A program made the translations under genes and the position numbers. Shown here piece by piece: positions 8,709 to 17,226 of a stretch of DNA of 64,000 nucleotides (the stretch's first letter is position 1; each line of letters begins with the position of its first letter). The notes beneath the pieces are model-generated. The model saw only the letters and a list, made by a program, of their open reading frames with translations, searched no databases and had not been told where the DNA came from. The DNA is from Aquiflexum gelatinilyticum. Lineage in GTDB: Bacteria; Bacteroidota; Bacteroidia; Cytophagales; Cyclobacteriaceae. The stretch covers positions 156,839 to 220,838 of the forward strand of contig NZ_JANSUY010000010.1 of NCBI RefSeq assembly GCF_024741135.1, in the 5' to 3' direction.

Positions 8709-9947
8709 TTAAAAGTACTCATTGAGGTTGACAAACAATCCCTGTGCTCCATTAGCACCGAAAGCATAATCAAGACCTAGATTGACCCTTTTCTTTTCAT
8801 TGATCATAAACCTCAAGCCGCCTCCATATCCAAAGACAAAATTACTTGCCAGACTAATGTCTTCAGTTCTGCTGCTTGCGGTGGAGGTATTCACGAATAG
8901 TACACCACCCCACTTATTCTTTTCTCTTTGCAATGGAAACCTCCATTCTGTTTCTGCATACATAAGGTCTTCCCCCCTGATTCTTCCTTGTGTGTAAGGC
9001 CTTCCAGAACGGGCAAACATGTCCCATCCGATAGCAGGCAAAGCAAGGTAAGGCGAAGTGCCGCTTGTAACAAACCAACCGTATGTCCAAAAAGCCAATA
9101 CATTACGGGCGCGGTTCTTATCCAGGTTGACATAGGTTCGGTATTCCATCCACAATTGGGAGGCGTTGGTGGTGCTTCCCAAAAACTCAGGAAAAGCCCT
9201 CAAAGAAACAGCGGCCAATTGACCGACATATGGGTTTACAACATTATCCCGGCTGTCAAAGGTGACATTGGCCGAAAGGCCTGATTGGGAATACTTTTCG
9301 GTATTGATTCCTTTTAGGGTTTGATACCGGTAGTGATGGGTTATTCTCTGAGGGTCGGCTTCAAGATCAAGCTGTTTGTCATTGATATTCCAAAAGATAT
9401 CCAAATGGTAACCTATTCCATAAAACAGATTGGTCTGTTTGTGTCTTTTTTGGACAGTTTGATACAGCCTGAAATTATTAAATGACATCATTTCCTGTTT
9501 TTGAAACCCGGGATAGGGATTGTCCGAAGGAATGTCGTTTCCTCCAACCAAAGTACTTTTATCCAAAACGGAACCAAGACCATAGGTGGGTTGCGCATTG
9601 AGGTTAAAACGGATGTCAGTCAACAGATTGAATCTATCTTCATTGGTAAATGCATTGGCGCGGATGGAAGTAAATAGTTGATCTAACGTCGTATAATAGA
9701 TTCCGGCCAATGCTGTCGAATTTCTTGTATTCTCCTCGGATCCCATATTCCAGTTGAACCCAGGCAAAACACCGAATAAAACACCCACAGTTGGGTTTGC
9801 TGCAATCACCGGTAAAATAGTAATATCCACTTTCTTTTCTTTTTTCTCTACTTTTTCGGGAGCCTTCTCTTCCTCTTGACCAAATGTAACTAGAGGTCTA
9901 AAAAAAAGGAAACCAAAAAACAATGCAACAGTAAGGGATTTTTTCAT
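8709..9947 (-). CDS. BamA/TamA-family outer-membrane barrel protein, 412 aa
   Basis: The protein has a signal peptide (cleavage near TFGQ), a short charged linker rich in Glu/Lys (residues about 24-42) and then a C-terminal Omp85/surface-antigen-type barrel. The barrel includes the family motif GRIRGEDLMYAETEWRFPL, which resembles the conserved (V)RGF/Y-type strand of Omp85 barrels. It has no POTRA repeats, so it is much shorter than BamA. The protein ends with a beta-strand finishing in Phe (NLNEYF), as expected for outer-membrane insertion. A close paralogue is encoded at 18531-19727, with shared motifs such as IGWDMF(A/G)RSGR. Single-domain barrels of this type are common in Bacteroidota and have no settled function. 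Confidence 0.85.
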   Translation of the reverse strand: MKKSLTVALFFGFLFFRPLVTFGQEEEKAPEKVEKKEKKVDITILPVIAANPTVGVLFGVLPGFNWNMGSEENTRNSTALAGIYYTTLDQLFTSIRANAFTNEDRFNLLTDIRFNLNAQPTYGLGSVLDKSTLVGGNDIPSDNPYPGFQKQEMMSFNNFRLYQTVQKRHKQTNLFYGIGYHLDIFWNINDKQLDLEADPQRITHHYRYQTLKGINTEKYSQSGLSANVTFDSRDNVVNPYVGQLAAVSLRAFPEFLGSTTNASQLWMEYRTYVNLDKNRARNVLAFWTYGWFVTSGTSPYLALPAIGWDMFARSGRPYTQGRIRGEDLMYAETEWRFPLQREKNKWGGVLFVNTSTASSRTEDISLASNFVFGYGGGLRFMINEKKRVNLGLDYAFGANGAQGLFVNLNEYF

Positions 9948-10254
9948 TTTTGGCAGGAATATATTTTTTGAATAAATAAATATAGTGGCATTGGATTTGG
10001 CATTTCAATTATTATTGCACCTATTAAAGCAATCATTGCAAGAATTGAGGAAAGCTTTGATAAATTCTTGAAAAGGCTTACCGGATCCTTAATTATCCCT
10101 TGATAAATCCCAACAAATAGAACATTTTGGGATAATCTTTTAAATCAAAGCCATTGTCAAATTACTTCTTGACAATGGCTTTGATTCCATATTTTTTCAA
10201 AGATCGGTGTAAGCAATCCCTTGAAGACCCGCGGCAAGGGGCTCCGATTAATTC
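9948..10254. other. Intergenic region holding one strong hairpin
   Basis: This 307-bp AT-rich gap lies between two minus-strand genes. Apart from the perfect hairpin at 10143-10186 listed separately, I see no open frame or RNA gene. It should contain the promoter of the barrel gene starting at 9947, but I cannot place one with confidence. Confidence 0.6.
10143..10186 (-). terminator. Perfect 18-bp hairpin downstream of the alkylsulfatase gene
   Basis: The arms at 10143-10160 and 10169-10186 are perfectly complementary over 18 bp, with an 8-base loop. It lies about 70 bp past the alkylsulfatase stop. The flanks lack an immediate U-tract on the minus strand, so it may act as a terminator, an mRNA 3'-end stabiliser or both. 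Confidence 0.6.
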
Positions 10255-12381
10255 TTATTCCGGTGAATTTCGTCCTAAACCTCCAGCAGAATAAGCATCT
10301 ACAGTAGGAGATGCCTGAGAACCACGAATACGGGTGCCGGGCATAATCGGAAACCGTAGATCAAAGTTGACGATTGCGGAACCTATCTTGGCAAGGATCG
10401 AAGGATCACCTTCGGTCTTTGCAGTTCCGTCCTTGATCATATCAGCCAAAGTCTTGAGGCCCATCATTGCCTTCTCGAGGTCTTTTCGTTTAATCGTAAT
10501 TGTCAGATCCGGATCAGGCAAAAGGTAACCTTGGATGTTGGTCATCGTCTCATTGCTCAATTCAACGGCGTACTTCTCACCATTGTCAGGTGTGATAAGA
10601 TTGATACCATACTTCATGCCTTGGGTTTTTCTACCATCCATTCTGATCGCGAGGAAGTCGAGAAACTGGCCTGTTGTCATGACGCGGATCACATCCGGAC
10701 TACTGGAATTTGGAATCGCTGAAGTCGGAATATCATTCCTTAATTCATATGCAGCAGCAAGGAAGCTATTTCGAAGACCAGGATTCTCCTGTTGGTAACC
10801 AAGCTGCTCAAAGGCGTCTGCCAAAAGATCTTTTGCATTTTGATTGTCCGGCTCTGCCAGGACAAGGCGGTTTAGTATCTCAGTGGCTAGTTTGTATTTA
10901 CCTTCGGCAATCAGTTCTTTGCCCTTGTCCAATATTTTTTTGGAGCCTCCCATCATTTCCACATACAGAGGGGCCGATTCTTCAGGAGACAGAGAAATCA
11001 GGTTGGTTGGATTGCCGTCCCAATAACCCAGAAAACGCTGTATAACCGCACGCGCATTATTTTCGGCAGAGCCGTGATAGTCACGCGAATGCCATGCGGA
11101 TTTTTGCAGACTCTGCGGTGGGGCATAAACGTTGTGGATCTGATTGATGGTTACGCCCTGATTGGCATGGTGCAGGACCTGATTGTTCAGGTGCGCATAA
11201 GCATCGCGGGCGTCGCGCAGTACTTCCCGGATGCGTTCGTTGCCCCAACGGGGCCAGTGGTGGGAAGCGAACATCACTTCGGCCTTGTCACCGAAAAGAT
11301 ATAAAGTCTCATTGATATATTTCGACCACCTTAGGGCATCGCGCACCGGTGCACCGCGTAGCGTGTAGATATTGTGCATGCCATGCTGTACATTCTCTGC
11401 CATCCACAAAGCCTTCAAGTCTGGAAAATATGTATTCATCTCTGCGGGTGCTTCGGTGCCCGGTGTCAATTGGAAGATCATTCGGACGCCGTCCACCATT
11501 ACTTCCTCAATAGGCTTGGTGATCAATTTAGTAGGAGCAATCAGTCCTACCGAACCTGCTGAAACAGCATGCCCAAGGCCTTGGGTCACATAACCATACT
11601 CACTCCTTGGCAATAAAAGACCATACTGGTAAAACATACGACGGTTCATCGCATTGCCTGCAAATACATTCTCAGAGACAAGATGGTCCATAAAGCCATC
11701 GGGTGCAATGACCTGAACTCTCCCGGAGGATACATCTTCATCAGTTATCAGTCCACGAACACCTCCCCAGTGGTCACCGTGATTATGGGAATAAATGACC
11801 GTTGAGATTGGCAAGCCTTCACCAACATGCTCCTGAAGCAGCTTCCAAGCAGCCCTTGCTGTCTCTGCACTAACCAAAACGTCATAAGCAATCCATCCTT
11901 TTTTTCCACGGATGAAAGTGATCTGCGACAGATCGAGGCCCCTCACCTGATAAATGCCCGGAGTTACCTCATAGAGCCCATAGTTCTGATTGAGTTTAGC
12001 CATGCGGTGCAAGGAGGGGTGAATGCTACTATATTGTTCCTGTTCGTCGATGAAGTTATAGGCATCCATATCCCAGGTAACATGACCTTGATCGGCCATA
12101 ATTTGTCGTACCGACATCGCTGCGATGAAACCCTTTTTGTTCTCTTCAAAATCACGTGTGTCGGAAAAGGGAAGAGAGTTCCTCGCTTCGTCGAGGATTT
12201 TCTTGGTGAATTCTGAAGGAGCCTTTCCCTTCGAATCAAAGTGGCCACTTACTGATAAATCCGATCCTGAAGTTTCGGCGTCTGAAGTTTCGGTACTCTG
12301 ATTATTACAACTGATTTGGCTAAATAACATCACTATCAAAAACGGAATCAGTAGGGTTTTATAAACTGGTTTCATGCCCAT
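10255..12381 (-). CDS. Alkylsulfatase, type III (metallo-beta-lactamase fold, SdsA1/BDS1-like)
   Basis: This enzyme family hydrolyses primary alkyl sulfates such as dodecyl sulfate to the alcohol and sulfate using two zinc ions. The 708-residue protein has a lipoprotein-type N-terminus (cysteine at residue 25, ISC-NNQ). The metallo-beta-lactamase metal motif is HNHGDH at residues 199-204, within YSHNHGDHWGGVRG. A helical dimerisation region follows, then a C-terminal SCP2-like domain (about residues 560-680) thought to bind the alkyl chain. Length and order match the SdsA1 family. The gene is visibly richer in G+C, with runs of CGC-type codons at about 11040-11350, than the genes around it, which suggests horizontal acquisition. 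Two ATGs (12381 and 12375) are both possible starts. Two AraC-type regulator genes lie directly upstream on the same strand and may control it. Confidence 0.93.
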   Translation of the reverse strand: MGMKPVYKTLLIPFLIVMLFSQISCNNQSTETSDAETSGSDLSVSGHFDSKGKAPSEFTKKILDEARNSLPFSDTRDFEENKKGFIAAMSVRQIMADQGHVTWDMDAYNFIDEQEQYSSIHPSLHRMAKLNQNYGLYEVTPGIYQVRGLDLSQITFIRGKKGWIAYDVLVSAETARAAWKLLQEHVGEGLPISTVIYSHNHGDHWGGVRGLITDEDVSSGRVQVIAPDGFMDHLVSENVFAGNAMNRRMFYQYGLLLPRSEYGYVTQGLGHAVSAGSVGLIAPTKLITKPIEEVMVDGVRMIFQLTPGTEAPAEMNTYFPDLKALWMAENVQHGMHNIYTLRGAPVRDALRWSKYINETLYLFGDKAEVMFASHHWPRWGNERIREVLRDARDAYAHLNNQVLHHANQGVTINQIHNVYAPPQSLQKSAWHSRDYHGSAENNARAVIQRFLGYWDGNPTNLISLSPEESAPLYVEMMGGSKKILDKGKELIAEGKYKLATEILNRLVLAEPDNQNAKDLLADAFEQLGYQQENPGLRNSFLAAAYELRNDIPTSAIPNSSSPDVIRVMTTGQFLDFLAIRMDGRKTQGMKYGINLITPDNGEKYAVELSNETMTNIQGYLLPDPDLTITIKRKDLEKAMMGLKTLADMIKDGTAKTEGDPSILAKIGSAIVNFDLRFPIMPGTRIRGSQASPTVDAYSAGGLGRNSPE

Positions 12382-12499
12382 AAATCTTTTATAAGTTTTT
12401 AAAATTTAAATAACCTCTAAATCTACTACGGCAATAAGAGGAACGGAAGATAGGAAGGACTTTGATGCCAATTTTTAAACAAAATTGGCGAGATTGATT

Positions 12500-13654
12500 T
12501 CAGGCTTTTGTCTTTAAAGATTTGATATATACTGAGGGAGAAACATTTTTGAACTTTTGGAAAGCTAAAGTAAAAGAGTTCCTGTTATTAAATCCCGATT
12601 TTTCTGCAAGGCCGGTTAGGGAAAGATGCTCAAACTTTCCTGTTTCAATCAGCTTACAGGATTCGGCTATTCTCTTTTGGTTGATCAAATCAGAAAAATT
12701 GGTTTTAAGGTGGTGGTTGATATATAGAGTTAGTATATATACAGGAATATCGATATCTGCAGCCAAAGAGTGAATAGAATAGCCATGAAGAAGAAATTTC
12801 TTATCCTTGATTAAGACAAGATCGAGTTTTGATTCAATCTCTTTTGCCTTTTGTTCGGACAGGGTTTCATTCTTTTCAGGTTTGCTTTTTATAGATTGCT
12901 CCACAAACAGGTTTTGGTCCATCCCATAAAGGATTTTTGGGAAAAACACCAAAGAAAAACCTGTAATCAAGGTTATAATCACAATAGTCAAATGAATAAG
13001 AAAAAAATTAGTGAGAGGGTCAATTGCCCAAAACAAGAAAAGGAAAGGAAAGAAAATTAAGAATTCCAATCCCATGAAAATTTTAATCCATACAAACCAC
13101 TCTTTAGCAAAACCTTTGATATCTTGCTTTTTTGCGTTAGCCCAAATCAAGATGACCGAAATCCCCCAATAAAATGCCAAGACAAGTGACCTGAAGGGAG
13201 TATAGAAATCAAAAGAAAAAAAACGGCTCTGGCTGTAGCTAGTAAACAAAACAGGATTGGAAATTTCTGATTGGATCAATAACTGCTTATCAGCATTGTC
13301 TAGCATAAATACCGGCCAAAAATCAAAAATAAACACCAAAACAGGTAGCAAGTGAATAAGGTCTTTACTAGTAATCCCCCTCCCTGTCAAAACCATACGG
13401 ATATATACATACATCAATGGCATAAAGAGAAAGGCAACCAAATTACCCGTTCTGTATAAAAATGGGAAATGTGGGTAATATCCTGAAGTAATAAGCCATA
13501 CAATCAAAGACATGTAGGTAAGCAATAAAAAATTGATCCCAAGAAGGATATTATGTCGGTTTTTTTGAAAGCCAAAAAAAATCAAAATCAACCCCACCAA
13601 GGAACCAATAAACATCGAAAAAAGGTAGAAAAGATTTACTGCTGTGATCTCCAT
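12500..13654 (-). CDS. Seven-helix membrane AraC-family transcriptional regulator, 384 aa
   Basis: The N-terminal about 245 residues form roughly seven hydrophobic segments (first at about 8-27, LFSMFIGSLVGLILIFFGF). Next comes a cytoplasmic linker after the motif FFPKILYGMDQ, and a C-terminal AraC-type double helix-turn-helix (about residues 285-382) with SLTGLAEKSGFNNRNSFTLA and the ending SPSVYIKSL. The layout suggests a one-component regulator that senses something in or across the inner membrane and binds DNA directly. The adjacent gene at 13966 is a clear paralogue, and a third lies at 31927. The position just upstream of the alkylsulfatase gene on the same strand makes that gene a candidate target. 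The signal is unknown. Confidence 0.88.
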   Translation of the reverse strand: MEITAVNLFYLFSMFIGSLVGLILIFFGFQKNRHNILLGINFLLLTYMSLIVWLITSGYYPHFPFLYRTGNLVAFLFMPLMYVYIRMVLTGRGITSKDLIHLLPVLVFIFDFWPVFMLDNADKQLLIQSEISNPVLFTSYSQSRFFSFDFYTPFRSLVLAFYWGISVILIWANAKKQDIKGFAKEWFVWIKIFMGLEFLIFFPFLFLFWAIDPLTNFFLIHLTIVIITLITGFSLVFFPKILYGMDQNLFVEQSIKSKPEKNETLSEQKAKEIESKLDLVLIKDKKFLLHGYSIHSLAADIDIPVYILTLYINHHLKTNFSDLINQKRIAESCKLIETGKFEHLSLTGLAEKSGFNNRNSFTLAFQKFKNVSPSVYIKSLKTKA

Positions 13655-13965
13655 AATCTAATTTTTTTCAATATTTAGGTGGCTGTAAAGTCTCTAATTT
13701 AGTTTAATTTCATTCATCAAATTTAAAGACTTAAAAAAAATCAGAGGCAATAATAATTGTAAACATTGATGGGAAATAACTTTTTTTTCAGTTGGGAGAA
13801 TATAAATTGATTTCAAACATACAGGGAATTTTGTGTTAAAATCCTTTTTTGAAGGCCCTTTTTTTGAATTCCTTCTCATTCCCACGATATGTATCGTATT
13901 TACATCCCTACACTATTTGATTAGAATACAACTCTTCATTCCTAAAACCTTCCAACGGTCAAATG
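13655..13965. other. AT-rich gap between two AraC paralogues; nothing recognised
   Basis: About 310 bp with T and A runs and no convincing open frame, hairpin or repeat. It must hold the promoter for the gene starting at 13654, but no clear TTTG/TAnnTTTG pair could be assigned. Confidence 0.5.
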
Positions 13966-15126
13966 CTAATTGATTTGGGTTTTATAATAGGCAGAGGGAG
14001 ACATATCTTTAAACTTCTTGAAAGCCAAAGAAAAGGAATTGCGATTATTGAAACCGCTGAGCTTGGCAAATCCTTCGATTGCCAAGTGCGAATATTTTCT
14101 CGATGCCATCAATTGGCAGCATTCTTCGATTCTCTTCTTATTGATCAGGTCTGTAAAACTTGTGTTCAAAACATTATTTATATACAGCGTAAGCAGATAA
14201 GTAGGAATGCCAGTGTCATCAGATAGGTCATGTATTGAGTAGCTATGTTGCAGATATTTCTTTTGATCTTCAAGTACAACCTTAATTTTAGTTTCTATTT
14301 CAGAGGATTTTTCCTTTGAAAGATTTTCAAGGATTTCTGTCTTAGATTTTTGTTTTTTAAGATGCGAGAAAAACAAATCCTTATCTAATCCATAGAGGAT
14401 TTTTGGAAAGAACAAAAGAGAAAATGCAGTAGACAAATTAAGAAGTACTATGGCAATATGGACCAAATGGAAAGCTGTTATCGGGTCCACGGTCCAGAAT
14501 AGTAAAAAAAAGGGGAAAAAAACCAAAAATTCCAAAACCAAGAAAACTTTAATCCAGGCAAACCATTCTTTTGAAAAAACTTCTTTACCAATTTTCATTG
14601 ATCCTTTCCTGACCCAATACACTGAAAGAATCCAATAGATAGATAGAACGAAGGATCTGAAAGGCGTGTAAAATCCATCGGGAAAAAATCTTGACTGGTT
14701 AAATGATGTAAATAGAGCAGGATTGGATATTTCTGACTTGATTAGTGCCAGCTTTTCGCTGCTATCCAAGAGTAAGACGGGCCAATAATCCACCAAAAAA
14801 ACAAAAGGGATGATCAGATGAAAAGCGTCCTTCCATTGGAGCTTTTTTCCTGATACCACCATCCTGATATATAAATACATCATGGGCATATACAAAAGAC
14901 CGGTAAAATTACCTGTTCTATATAGCTGTGGAAAGTAGACAAAATAGGAAGTGGTAATCAGCCAAATAATAAAAGAGCTGTAAGTGAGAACCAAAAAATT
15001 AAATCCAAGTAATATGTTTGGCCTATTCTTCCGAAAACCAAAGAAAATCAAAACCACACCTACCAAAAAGCCGACAAACTGGGAAAATATGTAAAAAAAA
15101 TTTTTCCAATCAAGGGATACCTCCAT
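13966..15126 (-). CDS. Seven-helix membrane AraC-family transcriptional regulator, 386 aa
   Basis: A paralogue of the gene at 12500-13654 with the same plan. About seven transmembrane segments lie between residues 8 and 240. The shared junction motif FFPKILYGLDKD is followed by a linker, and the C-terminal AraC helix-turn-helix (about residues 285-384) contains AIEGFAKLSGFNNRNSFSLA and ends MSPSAYYKTQ. The two proteins match closely along their length, including YRTGN in the third segment and TPFRS before the fifth, so they look like a tandem duplication that then diverged. As with its neighbour, the signal and target genes are unknown. The nearby alkylsulfatase is one possibility. Confidence 0.88.
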   Translation of the reverse strand: MEVSLDWKNFFYIFSQFVGFLVGVVLIFFGFRKNRPNILLGFNFLVLTYSSFIIWLITTSYFVYFPQLYRTGNFTGLLYMPMMYLYIRMVVSGKKLQWKDAFHLIIPFVFLVDYWPVLLLDSSEKLALIKSEISNPALFTSFNQSRFFPDGFYTPFRSFVLSIYWILSVYWVRKGSMKIGKEVFSKEWFAWIKVFLVLEFLVFFPFFLLFWTVDPITAFHLVHIAIVLLNLSTAFSLLFFPKILYGLDKDLFFSHLKKQKSKTEILENLSKEKSSEIETKIKVVLEDQKKYLQHSYSIHDLSDDTGIPTYLLTLYINNVLNTSFTDLINKKRIEECCQLMASRKYSHLAIEGFAKLSGFNNRNSFSLAFKKFKDMSPSAYYKTQIN

Positions 15127-15340
15127 GGGTAAAAGTGTTTATTGTTTACAATCTAGGTGTTTATTTTTTATTCTAATTCGAATTGCAAATTAAAAATTAA
15201 ATTTCAATTCAGATATATCCTGCCAATTTTCCAATAATGTTTTCAGGAAAGTCAATCAGATAATATGCTGTTTTGCTTTTTCCAAAAAACTATTCATACA
15301 TTTGAAGCACTGTTTTTAATATTTAAAATTACCTTATTTA

Positions 15341-15980
15341 ATGAAATTCAATTTAACTTCATTAGCACTAGTCTTTGTTTTACTTGTTTCAATTGGTTGT
15401 GCTCCGGGACTTCCTGAAGATGCCACAACACTTGATGTAGTCTACACCAATTTCAATCCTGACTTTGATTTTGCTCAGGGAACCACTTTTGCGATTCCGG
15501 AAAATGTGGTCATTGTCAACGAAACACCTATATCTCCGGGGCAACAACCTCCATTTCTGGATTTTGTAGCCGGAAGAAGTATTCTCGGTGCAATCAGGTC
15601 AAATATGCTTGCAAGGGGCTTTTACGCAGGTCAGCCAATTTGACAATCCCGACTATATTTTATTGCCTTCAGTTCCTGAAAGCAATTCACTTTTGTTCAA
15701 CTACAATTGGTGGTTTTGGGATTGGTGGATACCTAATTTGGGATCCGGTCTAGGTTGGCTTTATCCGGGATACCAGCCATTGGTATCCAGCTCAGTATCT
15801 ACAGGTTCATTACTGATCCAAATGGTCAATATGAAAAACGTATCGGCAACCAATCAGCTGGAAGTTGATTGGGTGGTAATTGTCAATGGTGCACTTACTG
15901 GGTCACAGACCAGCAATACTGAAAGAGCTGTTGCAGGTATCAATCAGGCTTTTATCCAATCTCCTTACATCCAAAAGTGA
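15341..15980 (+). pseudogene. DUF4136-like lipoprotein gene broken by a single-base frameshift
   Basis: Two overlapping frames make up one protein. The first (15341-15643) starts with a lipoprotein signal (VSIGC, Cys at residue 19) and a DUF4136-like N-terminus (LDVVYTNFNPDFDFAQG). It runs into a stop soon after NMLARGF. The second frame contributes TQVSQFDNPDYILLPSVP and continues to 15980. Removing one T from the run of four at 15620-15623 joins them as ARGF-TQVSQ. The gene is therefore either inactivated by a one-base insertion or carries a sequencing or assembly error in a short homopolymer. The protein would be a small periplasmic-facing lipoprotein of unknown role. The following gene begins four bases after its stop. 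Confidence 0.78.
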
Positions 15981-15984
15981 TTTT

Positions 15985-16587
15985 ATGAAAATATATATAT
16001 ACCTGTCAGTAATATTGTTGGGTCTTTATTCCATTCCTGCTGCCGGTCAAGGATCAATGATTCAGTTAAATTTTGCACCGGCTTTACCTGTTGGAAAGAC
16101 GGCTGATTTTACAAAAAATTTTACAGGCCGAGGGGCTAATTTTGAGTTTTACAAAATGAATGAAAATCAGACTGGATATGGAGTAGAATTTGGAACCATG
16201 AATTTTTTTGAAAAAGTACCTGACCAATTGTTTGAAAGTGGCTCAGCCTCCCTTCATGGAACCCAATACAGGTATTTGAAGATCACTCCTATTATGGGAT
16301 CTTTCATTTATGTCTTTAATGCAACCAAACCATTCAAACCTTTTGTGGCTTTTGGTGCAGGGGCTGCCATCAATACCCAAACCGTCAGTATGGGAATATT
16401 TGTTGATAAAACAGAATCAAGACAATTCATTATCCGTCCGGAGCTTGGCGCCATCTACCAATTGAGTGATTATGTCGGAATCAAGCTTTCCTCCAAATAC
16501 TACCAGACTTTTGAAAACAATTCCATGAGGGCACAGTCTATGCTAGGCTTCAACCTTGGATTTGTAATGCTAAATTTTAATAAATAA
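15985..16587 (+). CDS. Outer-membrane beta-barrel protein, 200 aa
   Basis: The ATG at 15985 gives a clean signal peptide (MKIYIYLSVILLGLYS, cleavage near AAGQG), so the longer open frame starting at 15880 inside the preceding gene is not used. The mature chain is a small beta-barrel with alternating hydrophobic strands, including FKPFVAFGAGAAINTQTVS and a C-terminal strand ending GFVMLNFNK. It resembles OmpW/PorT-like barrels in general pattern but I cannot assign a named family. It lies four bases after the frameshifted lipoprotein gene and 42 bases before the next gene, so the three probably form an envelope operon. Confidence 0.78.
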   Translation: MKIYIYLSVILLGLYSIPAAGQGSMIQLNFAPALPVGKTADFTKNFTGRGANFEFYKMNENQTGYGVEFGTMNFFEKVPDQLFESGSASLHGTQYRYLKITPIMGSFIYVFNATKPFKPFVAFGAGAAINTQTVSMGIFVDKTESRQFIIRPELGAIYQLSDYVGIKLSSKYYQTFENNSMRAQSMLGFNLGFVMLNFNK

Positions 16588-16629
16588 ACCATAGTCAAAA
16601 CCATTTAACCTTTTAAATCAATCCCTATT

Positions 16630-17091
16630 ATGAAAACAAAATTATTCCTTGCAATGGTGCTTTTTGCATTACCTTTTATCAGCAATGCACAGCAAATCAA
16701 TGATGAGATCAAATTGATCCAATCCGCTTTTGGAATGGAAAAGCGTGCATTGGTCGAACAGTACATGGGCCTTCCCGCAGATTCGGGATTTTGGACAGTT
16801 TATGAAACCTATGAAATTGAAAGAAGGGCATTGATGAAAGATAGGATTTTACTTATCGAGGAGTACCTGACTAAGTTGCCTACGCTTTCTGAAACTGATG
16901 CAGATATGCTAGCTTTAAAAGCAATGAAAAATAGCGCTGGCCTTACAGGATTAGCAGCAAAACATTACAAAAAAATCAAAAAAGAAATCGGTGCAGTGAA
17001 TGCAGCCAAGTTTGTTCAACTTGAGAGCTATGTCCAAAACACCGTCCTCCTTGCCATCACTGAAAGTCTTCCATTTATAGGGGAGCTTTAA
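16630..17091 (+). CDS. Hypothetical periplasmic helical protein, 153 aa
   Basis: The signal peptide is clear (MKTKLFLAMVLFALPF, cleavage near SNAQQ). The mature part is predicted all-helical with charged amphipathic segments (EKRALVEQYMGLP, IERRALMKDRILLIEEYL). It resembles in a general way small periplasmic helical proteins such as the CpxP/Spy type, but I see no diagnostic motif, so I do not name it. A strong terminator follows 27 bp downstream, closing the group that starts with the frameshifted lipoprotein gene at 15341. Confidence 0.72.
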   Translation: MKTKLFLAMVLFALPFISNAQQINDEIKLIQSAFGMEKRALVEQYMGLPADSGFWTVYETYEIERRALMKDRILLIEEYLTKLPTLSETDADMLALKAMKNSAGLTGLAAKHYKKIKKEIGAVNAAKFVQLESYVQNTVLLAITESLPFIGEL

Positions 17092-17118
17092 GGCTTTTTT
17101 GTTAAAGAAAAATTCTGA

Positions 17119-17148
17119 CCTGCTCTTTTCCAAAGAGCAGGTTTTTTT
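17119..17148 (+). terminator. Rho-independent terminator
   Basis: A 10-bp stem (CCTGCTCTTT paired with AAAGAGCAGG) with a 3-base loop is followed by seven T. It ends the operon at 15341-17091 and insulates the formylglycine-generating enzyme gene downstream. Confidence 0.92.
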
Positions 17149-17226
17149 GATTTCATTGCAAAAACAGGATATTGCAATTATTCAATGACACACCTAACTT
17201 TAAAAAATAAAACAAACCTTATCGAG

